Assembly (NCBI GenBank): GCA_032160705.1
Contig: JAVHVE010000024.1
Location: forward strand, 1-64,000
Length of the DNA: 64,000 nucleotides
Source: QHXM01 sp032160705
GTDB lineage: Bacteria > Acidobacteriota > Blastocatellia > Pyrinomonadales > Pyrinomonadaceae
Reading direction: 5' to 3'
In this document: in pieces, positions 58,201 to 64,000 of the stretch
How positions within the stretch are numbered: position 1 is the stretch's first letter
Layout of the letters: every line of letters starts with the position of its first letter
Position numbers and translations under genes: made by a program
Notes under the pieces: model-generated
The model's input: only the letters and a program-made list of their open reading frames with translations
Told to the model about the DNA's origin: nothing
Databases searched by the model: none

Positions 58201-59874
58201 GTGGAATTGAAACCCAGTTGACTCGACTTCGGCTGCTACCTGCGCGCTAGGGCTTGAATCGAACCAATGTGGAATTGAAACGAGCTTGCCTATATCGATG
58301 ATTATCCTCCGCCCGCCGCTTGAATCGAACCAATGTGGAATTGAAACTAAGTAAGCGGGCGCGGGCGGCTCATATCCCCCGCGCGCTTGAATCGAACCAA
58401 TGTGGAATTGAAACCTCTAACGGAGTCTCCCTTAACTCCGATAGCCGCCCGGCGCTTGAATCGAACCAATGTGGAATTGAAACTTCCGCCATATCATTAG
58501 CATAACGGATACGGGGGAGTGCTTGAATCGAACCAATGTGGAATTGAAACAGGATAAGAACGAAGGCAGCATTCAGGTCTACAGTGGCTTGAATCGAACC
58601 AATGTGGAATTGAAACGATTGCAAGCAATAAGAAACTCCATTTCCTATCAGGCTTGAATCGAACCAATGTGGAATTGAAACAGATAAAAGAAGACCTGCG
58701 CGCCGCCAAGGCCGGTGGCTTGAATCGAACCAATGTGGAATTGAAACCTCTTCAAGGGACGTGTACCGAGCAGCGGCTTCACCGCTTGAATCGAACCAAT
58801 GTGGAATTGAAACAAAACATTTTGGTTTAAGGCGGCGCGCTCTTCAGAGCTTGAATCGAACCAATGTGGAATTGAAACGGGATCAACAATGTCAACAACA
58901 AGGAAAGCAGAATCTGCTTGAATCGAACCAATGTGGAATTGAAACGATTAAAAACGGCGACTGGCTGAATCTGGATGGCTCAATGCTTGAATCGAACCAA
59001 TGTGGAATTGAAACTTGAAAGCGCGTTCGACATTCAGTGCCGTGAAAAGCGCTTGAATCGAACCAATGTGGAATTGAAACTCTCGTTTGGTGTGTGAAGT
59101 ACAGGCACACGATTCGCTTGAATCGAACCAATGTGGAATTGAAACGCTAAGGCTACGGGGCTAAACCACGTTGACTCCACGGCTTGAATCGAACCAATGT
59201 GGAATTGAAACAAAAGATAGGTGCTGACAGTAACGGAGTACAGGGAGTCGCTTGAATCGAACCAATGTGGAATTGAAACTGCCACGCAGGCGATACGCGA
59301 CGCCGCGCTGGACTTGGCTTGAATCGAACCAATGTGGAATTGAAACTCCATCTTGCCAGCCTTGACCTGCGACAGTATCTGGCTTGAATCGAACCAATGT
59401 GGAATTGAAACTCGGTCGTGTAGTCGATGCCGCCTTTCGCGTTGCGCTGCTTGAATCGAACCAATGTGGAATTGAAACTTCAATCTGTCCAACAACCAGC
59501 CTCTATCTTTCGTTGCTTGAATCGAACCAATGTGGAATTGAAACCTTATTAAAGCTGAACAGCCGCACTGGCTGGACCATGCTTGAATCGAACCAATGTG
59601 GAATTGAAACAAAGTTACAAACTATTTCGCAAGAGACGAGTGTAAGCTTGAATCGAACCAATGTGGAATTGAAACAAAGGAGAAATGATGTTATCGAAAA
59701 CCGCAAACACAGCTTGAATCGAACCAATGTGGAATTGAAACTATTTAAGATTAGAAATGCAGTTGTTGGTTTGGTCTCGCTTGAATCGAACCAATGTGGA
59801 ATTGAAACCACGTTGTTCGTCCGATGATTGCAGCTTCAGTGGTCGCTTGAATCGAACTAATGTGGAATTGAAAC
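55226..59874 (+). CRISPR. Type I-B CRISPR array, 70 repeats and 69 spacers
   Basis: The repeat is 30 nt, GCTTGAATCG-AACCAATGTG-GAATTGAAAC; I counted 70 copies by eye, first at 55226 and last at 59845. Spacers are 35-43 nt, mostly 36-38, all different as far as I could see. Nearly all repeats are identical. The exceptions noted are 58184 (first G is C) and the terminal repeat (C to T inside AACCAATG), which marks the leader-distal end. The 3' ATTGAAAC is the expected crRNA handle. The repeat has no stop in any frame, hence many spurious peptides. Confidence 0.97.
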
Positions 59875-60012
59875 ATCTTACTCTTACGGAGTGCTCTACT
59901 ACTCCACTTTAACATACCCACTGACTCTGCCCGGTGTGTGCGCGTGCTTCCACCCTGCTGTGAGATTCCACCAGCCGCCCTAAGTGGTCGTAATCAAACA
60001 GGATTCTGCGGG
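59875..60012. other. Array trailer, no gene seen
   Basis: Sequence beyond the terminal repeat. ACGGAGTGCTCTACTACTCC and the following text show no open frame and no further repeat. Confidence 0.4.
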
Positions 60013-60510
60013 CTAATGTCGGCGTGGATTTCTACCACGCCACGGATACAACTTTAGGCGCAACTCTTTTTGCCTTGCATCATCGAGTTCTTCGGGTTCA
60101 CACGAACCAACTATCAAGTCAGCATTGCGCTTGATAGCTAAGGCATAGTACAGCTTGCCGCCAACGTATATCTCAATTCTGCCATAGCCTTTTACCCGCT
60201 CGCCTTCTGCCGTGACTATCGTTTCAGATGCACGAAGGTTAAGGATATTTCGACACCCTGATAGGGACCACTTGTGTATCTGAATCTAAAAAAGTTCTCG
60301 GTGTCCCCCTCGTTATCGTACTCCCCTCCTGAAATAAGTCTCCCGCCCGGCGGTCTGTACAATCCAGTGACCTTATCTGAACCATTCGCAGGGGATGCGG
60401 GAGCCAGTCTGAACGGCGAGAGGTTCAGCGATAGAAATGAGTTCTGCATTGAAGTTCGCACAATCTTGCTGCCCAAGCAACTGCCTTGCTCCGTCTTCAG
60501 GCATAGGGTT
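60013..60510 (-). pseudogene. Decayed gene in several frames
   Basis: On the minus strand three successive frames look protein-like but none is complete. MPEDGARQLLGQQDCANFNA (ATG near 60510) stops after about 43 codons. A second part reads VTGLYRPPGGRLISGGEYDN ... FFRFRYTSGPYQGVEIS (to 60216). A third reads ETIVTAEGERVKGYGRIEIY ... KLYYALAIKRNADLIVG, to a TAG at 60013. They are best explained as one gene with two frameshifts. Family not recognised. Confidence 0.4.
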
Positions 60511-60571
60511 CTGCGGAATTAATACCTATTATTGGTAATAAGACTTTCTTAAGATTTCGCCTGTTTCTTCG

Positions 60572-61612
60572 TTGATGAAATATTCTGCGAGTCCTCCTGA
60601 AATCGTCGGGCCAAGCCCCTTATGTTTGAAAGAAACTTTCCACACTCTATACACCCTCGATCAATATAACGGTCTCGGATACTTAAAACTGAACGCCGCC
60701 GGACTGGATCATAGATTAATTGACCTGCCGGATAGTCCAATTTTTGATTGGGTGGCGCGAAGTAAAGGAGGGTTGGTCTGGGACATGCTTTCGCGCATAA
60801 CTGGTCAAGCGCGATTCCGTCAGATACTTCAGAATTTCACACGGCGACATGCCTCTCAGGCTGTAACCTTGGATCAGTTTTTGCGCGCTATTGAAGAGGG
60901 GGCGGGACAAAAGTTAGATTGGTTCGACAGGCAATGGCTGGAACAAACCGGCGCGCCCGCCTGGGAGCTAACATGGAAGCAGGAGGGTGGACAACTTCGA
61001 GGCGTGATTACACAACCCGCTCCTTATTACAGAGTAACTCTCGAAGTACAAATTGAGGAAAGCAATCAAAAGGCTCAGTTGCGTACGATTGAAGTTAGCG
61101 GCCCGCGCACTGAATTTAATTGGCCTGTCAAACTCAACGTGCGATCAGTTGCCCTCGATCCTCACTTTCTAGTGCTCCACTGGACTCCTGATTACCTGGC
61201 TGAAGCCGCCGGGTTGGCCGGATACACGCGCGGTAGATTCAAGTTGAATGAGAACAAGCTAATCGAAGCGGGAGAAGAATTCAGGAAAGCTCTTGAAAAG
61301 GTGACTGTGCCCGATCTTCACAGCGTACGCTTTCTGCTCGAAAACGGTCTGGACATTGTTTATTACAATCAGAAAAACTGGAAAGAGGCTCAAGCTCATT
61401 TTGAAGCGGCTCTGGCGAGCCCCAGCCGCCGCGCCGACCAGATTCCTTTCGTTTACCTGCGACTAGCGAGAATTGCCAGGGAACTGAAAGACGATGCCGC
61501 TCTTTGTAGAGCTGTCGAAAACCTTATCTCAGCGGACGCTGTGGTTGGAAATAGCACAGGGGCGGCTAATACCGTTCACGCTCAGTTTGAGAAATGCCGG
61601 CGCGCACCATAA
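60572..61612 (+). CDS. Truncated M1-peptidase-like C-terminal region with TPR tail
   Basis: 346 aa. From about residue 62 it matches the C-terminal helical region of M1 aminopeptidase-like proteins: RSKGGLVWDMLSRITGQARF, VTLDQFLRAIEEGAGQKLDW, FDRQWLEQTGAPAWELTWKQ. The HExxH zinc motif and GAMEN region that should precede are absent, so no peptidase activity is expected. TPR-like helices (EEFRKALEKV, NWKEAQAHFEAALASP) end the protein. The first 60 residues do not match and may be out-of-family sequence. Likely the remnant of a larger gene whose front was lost near the CRISPR array end. Confidence 0.65.
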   Translation: MMKYSASPPEIVGPSPLCLKETFHTLYTLDQYNGLGYLKLNAAGLDHRLIDLPDSPIFDWVARSKGGLVWDMLSRITGQARFRQILQNFTRRHASQAVTLDQFLRAIEEGAGQKLDWFDRQWLEQTGAPAWELTWKQEGGQLRGVITQPAPYYRVTLEVQIEESNQKAQLRTIEVSGPRTEFNWPVKLNVRSVALDPHFLVLHWTPDYLAEAAGLAGYTRGRFKLNENKLIEAGEEFRKALEKVTVPDLHSVRFLLENGLDIVYYNQKNWKEAQAHFEAALASPSRRADQIPFVYLRLARIARELKDDAALCRAVENLISADAVVGNSTGAANTVHAQFEKCRRAP

Positions 61613-61871
61613 TCATCAATTGCCTGACATCGTATTTCTGATTAGCAGCGCATAATTTAACTCTGTGCAACTTGCAAATAATTGTGCAGGATGTTCCGAA
61701 GCTGTATTTTTGTGCAAAGCCCAAAACCAACGACCTCGGAAATCTCAAGGCGAGCCATATTTTAGCTTAGCCTTCCATCCTTGATAATTCACTTTAGAAA
61801 CTCAGAATCAGTAAAATTATGCCTCAAACCAGCTTTGTCACAAAAATATTGTGATTCGGTGAAAATTGTGC

Positions 61872-61899
61872 TTGACACCTCACAAAACTTCGGTATAAT
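61872..61899 (+). promoter_or_regulatory. Consensus sigma-70 promoter
   Basis: A perfect -35 TTGACA (61872-61877) and perfect -10 TATAAT (61894-61899), 16 nt apart. It points to a region with no protein gene that ends in a terminator at 62073. Confidence 0.8.
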
Positions 61900-61905
61900 T
61901 TCACA

Positions 61906-62110
61906 CATACTGAGGCAGGAAAACCAAGCTGGCGTGCTTCGGTGATTGATAACGGAATTATCTCGCCCGTACCAACGCACCGCCTATAAAACACGGGATC
62001 GAACGTATGTGACGATTCTCAGTTCATTGCCAACGCCACCCTGAATCTCCGAGCCTGCCCAAAAAAGTTTTTGCCCCGTCAGTCGAAAGATTGACGGGGC
62101 TCCTCTCTTT
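61906..62110 (+). ncRNA. Candidate structured non-coding RNA
   Basis: About 200 nt between the perfect promoter and a strong terminator, with no plausible reading frame on the plus strand. Self-complementarity suggests a long closed structure: GGCAGG (61914) with CCTGCC (62054), TGGCGT with ACGCCA further in, and CCCGT with ACGGG as an inner hairpin. The size fits a 6S-like or other housekeeping RNA, but I recognise no conserved motif (no RNase P, tmRNA or SRP signatures). Start and end are estimates. Confidence 0.55.
62073..62100 (+). terminator. Rho-independent terminator
   Basis: GCCCCGTCA / TGACGGGGC perfect 9-bp stem with a 10-nt loop, then TCCTCTCTTTT. It closes the candidate ncRNA unit and also lies beyond the fabG stop. 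Confidence 0.85.
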
Positions 62111-62155
62111 TAGAAGTTAATTATAAAGTTATCTTTACTGATTAAACTCGCTGCT

Positions 62156-62917
62156 TCACATTGCTAACCCACCATCTACCTGAATCACTTGCCCTGTGAT
62201 GTAGCGCGCATCGGTTGAAAGCAGGAAGCAAGCGATTCGCGCTACTTCGTCCGGCTCTGCGAAGCGTCCCAGCGGAATCTGCTCAAGCAACTTTGCCTGA
62301 TAGCTTTCATCAAGCGCGCCCGCCATCTCGGTTGAAACCAAACCGAGCGCGAGCGCATTGACCGTCACCTTGCGGCTGGCTACTTCCTTGGCCAGAGCTT
62401 TCGTCAGCCCGATCATGCCTGCCTTTGAAGCAGAGTAATTCGATTGCCCGGCCATTCCGACGCGCCCGCTGATTGAAGAAATGTTTAAGACCGAGCCGCC
62501 TTCCTCCTGTCTTAACATCACGCGCAAGGCAGCGCGGGCGAAATTCCATGCTCCCTTGAGATTGGTGTCAATCACGGCATCCCAATCTTCTTCCTTCATC
62601 CTCAAGATCAGATTGTCTCGCACGATGCCCGCATTGTTGACCAGAAAATCAATGCGCCCGAAAATGTCTTTTACCTGCTTGACCATCTCCATAGCAGCAT
62701 TCGTCTGTGCGACATCGCATTGCGTTGCCAGCACGCGCACACCCATCGCTTCGATTTCCGCTTTTAATTGGTCGGCAGCTTCCGCGCTCTTTGCGTAGTT
62801 GAAAGCGATGTCAGCACCGCGCCTGGCAAGTTCAAGGGCTATCGCGCGTCCGATGCCTCTGGTTGCCCCTGTCACGATTGCTGCTCGTCCTGAGAAAGGC
62901 TTAGCTGCGTTGTTCAA
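62156..62917 (-). CDS. fabG: 3-oxoacyl-[acyl-carrier-protein] reductase (SDR)
   Basis: 253 aa, a classical short-chain dehydrogenase. The NADPH-binding TGATRGIGRAIA, NNAGIVRDNLILRM, the catalytic Ser-Tyr-Lys (SSISGR, YSASKAG) and the C-terminal ITGQVIQVDGGLAM are all typical of FabG, which reduces 3-oxoacyl-ACP in fatty acid synthesis. A few residues (NALALG instead of NAVAPG) depart from the usual. Other SDR roles such as PhaB-type reductase cannot be excluded because no fab cluster is nearby. It lies downstream of galU on the same strand (76-nt gap). Confidence 0.9.
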   Translation of the reverse strand: MNNAAKPFSGRAAIVTGATRGIGRAIALELARRGADIAFNYAKSAEAADQLKAEIEAMGVRVLATQCDVAQTNAAMEMVKQVKDIFGRIDFLVNNAGIVRDNLILRMKEEDWDAVIDTNLKGAWNFARAALRVMLRQEEGGSVLNISSISGRVGMAGQSNYSASKAGMIGLTKALAKEVASRKVTVNALALGLVSTEMAGALDESYQAKLLEQIPLGRFAEPDEVARIACFLLSTDARYITGQVIQVDGGLAM

Positions 62918-62993
62918 TCTTATTCATCCTCCGAACCCAGATTAGAAATCGAAAACCAGACGATCTTTTGCTAGAGATTTTATGCTTCCGACT

Positions 62994-63863
62994 TTACAGC
63001 TTTAGTGAGCGCAGATACTTTGTAAACTCAGGCGCGAGGTCAGGCCGTTTGAGAGCAAACTCTACTGTCGCGATGAGAAAGCCGAGCTTATCGCCTGCGT
63101 CATGGCGTGTCCCCTGGAAACGCACTGCGTAGAACGGGCGCTTCTTCAACAACGCGCGCATGGCATCGGTGATTTGTATTTCGCCTCCCGCGCCGGGGCG
63201 TGTTTGTTCGATCTCATCGAAGATGTCAGGCGTCAGGATGTATCGCCCGATGATGGCGAGGTCTGAAGGCGCTTCCGCAAACACAGGCTTCTCCACCATA
63301 TCTTTGATCTGATAAACGCCTTCGCTGACTTCTTCTGCGTCAATCACGCCGAAACGTGAGATCGCTTCGCCTGCGACCTGCATTGTGCCGAGCACGGGAG
63401 CATCGTACTTTTCATACACATCGAGCATCTGCCTGAGCGCGGGTCTTTCCGCGTCAACGATGTCATCGCTGAGCAGCACGGCGAATGGCTCATCCCCCAC
63501 CAGATCGCGCGCCTGCAAGATGGCGTGTCCGAGTCCGAGCGCTTCGCGCTGGCGCACATAGCTGATGCGTGCCATTTCCGTGATGGCGCGCACCCTTTTT
63601 AGTTCCTCTTCTTTGCCTCGCTCGCGCAGCAGGTGTTCCAGCTCAAAGGAAATGTCGAAGTGATCTTCGATAGCGCTTTTGCCGCGCCCCGTGACAATGA
63701 TGATTGCCTCAATCCCGGAAGCGACCGCTTCCTCAACGACGTATTGAATCAGCGGCTTGTCAACGAGGGGCAGCATCTCTTTGGGGGATGCTTTGGTCGC
63801 CGGCAGAAAGCGCGTGCCCAAGCCCGCCGCCGGAAAGACTGCCTTGCGAATTTTTTGTGGCAT
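62994..63863 (-). CDS. galU: UTP-glucose-1-phosphate uridylyltransferase
   Basis: 289 aa, usual GalU length. AVFPAAGLGTRFLPATKASPKEM is the nucleotide-binding signature (shown whole only in part: AAGLGTRFLP, KEMLP). ALGLGHAI, LLSDDIVDAE (metal-binding Asp), EKP and GGEIQITDAM follow, as in bacterial GalU. It makes UDP-glucose for cell-envelope polysaccharides and glycogen-like or trehalose routes. The ATG at 63863 is followed by PQKIRKAVF, a normal start. No gene lies between it and the window end. Confidence 0.95.
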   Translation of the reverse strand: MPQKIRKAVFPAAGLGTRFLPATKASPKEMLPLVDKPLIQYVVEEAVASGIEAIIIVTGRGKSAIEDHFDISFELEHLLRERGKEEELKRVRAITEMARISYVRQREALGLGHAILQARDLVGDEPFAVLLSDDIVDAERPALRQMLDVYEKYDAPVLGTMQVAGEAISRFGVIDAEEVSEGVYQIKDMVEKPVFAEAPSDLAIIGRYILTPDIFDEIEQTRPGAGGEIQITDAMRALLKKRPFYAVRFQGTRHDAGDKLGFLIATVEFALKRPDLAPEFTKYLRSLKL

Positions 63864-64000
63864 AACGTCCAGGACTCCCCTTGTTTGAAATGAAGCGACG
63901 ACCGCCGCCCGGTGCTGTCAACAAGAAGCGCGGCGTACACACTTTAGTCTTGCTTGACACGCGCATATACGGTCAGATAGCGTGACGCTTTTCGTTTGAG

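Noticed and set aside
55067..59827. Dozens of open frames on both strands across the CRISPR array (peptides such as LNRTNVELK, SNQCGIET, FNSTLVRFK, SIPHWFDSS)
   Set aside because: The 30-nt repeat has no stop in any frame and adds a multiple of three, so it yields spurious frames. These are not genes.
61980..62030. T-loop-like GTTCGATCC on the minus strand inside the ncRNA candidate
   Set aside because: The loop would be 8 nt and no acceptor, D or anticodon arms fit; not a tRNA.

Overview
The window is a chromosomal stretch of a GC-rich bacterium. My best guess is Acidobacteriota (Blastocatellia / Pyrinomonadaceae-like). This is inferred from a membrane Ser/Thr kinase fused to TPRs, a Thermus-type isocitrate dehydrogenase with C-terminal extension, lamin-tail-domain secreted proteins, many small GlsB/YeaQ-type membrane proteins and abundant intergenic heptamer-repeat hairpins. 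No rRNA or tRNA gene was recognised.

Layout. 0.1-7.7 kb: truncated matrixin-like protease, secreted amidohydrolase, DUF1326 protein, a small overlapping gene pair, a GlsB-type protein and a flavoprotein. 7.7-13.4 kb (minus strand): a small protein made of five GDPPPPGGG units, a 1015-residue kinase-TPR protein, purE and icd. 13.5-15.2 kb: an integron-like patch with attC-like sites around a DUF1801 gene and a MazE/MazF-type pair. 15.2-22.5 kb: an NTF2-like protein, prmC, a CxxC-less metal-binding-like protein, cysE, zinc-ribbon proteins, a cupin-membrane protein and an HtrA-type protease. 22.5-29.2 kb (minus strand): a giant secreted protein carrying a DNA/RNA non-specific nuclease domain, followed by a NuiA-family nuclease inhibitor, the decayed end of a second inhibitor gene, and a DNPH1-like nucleotide hydrolase. 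29.5-30.2 kb: a MerB-like gene with an in-frame TGA at the second catalytic Cys position and a SECIS-like hairpin just behind it, i.e. a probable selenoprotein. 30.4-42.6 kb: lipoprotein, SGNH hydrolase, a Ski2-like helicase split by a frameshift, TonB-related proteins, secA and a repeat protein. 42.8-59.9 kb: a complete type I-B CRISPR-Cas locus. 60-64 kb: decayed genes, a candidate ncRNA, fabG and galU.

CRISPR locus. Order is cas6, (helical hypothetical gene, repeat ORF, XRE regulator), cas8b1/cst1, cas7, cas5, cas3, an inserted segment, cas4, cas1, cas2, leader, and a 70-repeat array. The inserted segment between cas3 and cas4 holds a truncated duplicate of the cas4 start, which runs into a degenerate repeat / 35-nt spacer-like / degenerate repeat unit, followed at once by a UPF0175-DUF3368 toxin-antitoxin pair. 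This resembles CRISPR-regulated toxin-antitoxin (CreTA-like) layouts, or else it is the scar of a rearranged adaptation module.

The three observations I rate highest are the putative Sec-containing MerB homologue, the mini-CRISPR plus toxin-antitoxin insert in the cas operon, and the secreted nuclease with its adjacent NuiA-type inhibitor. A genome-wide set of different-word heptamer hairpins is also worth following.
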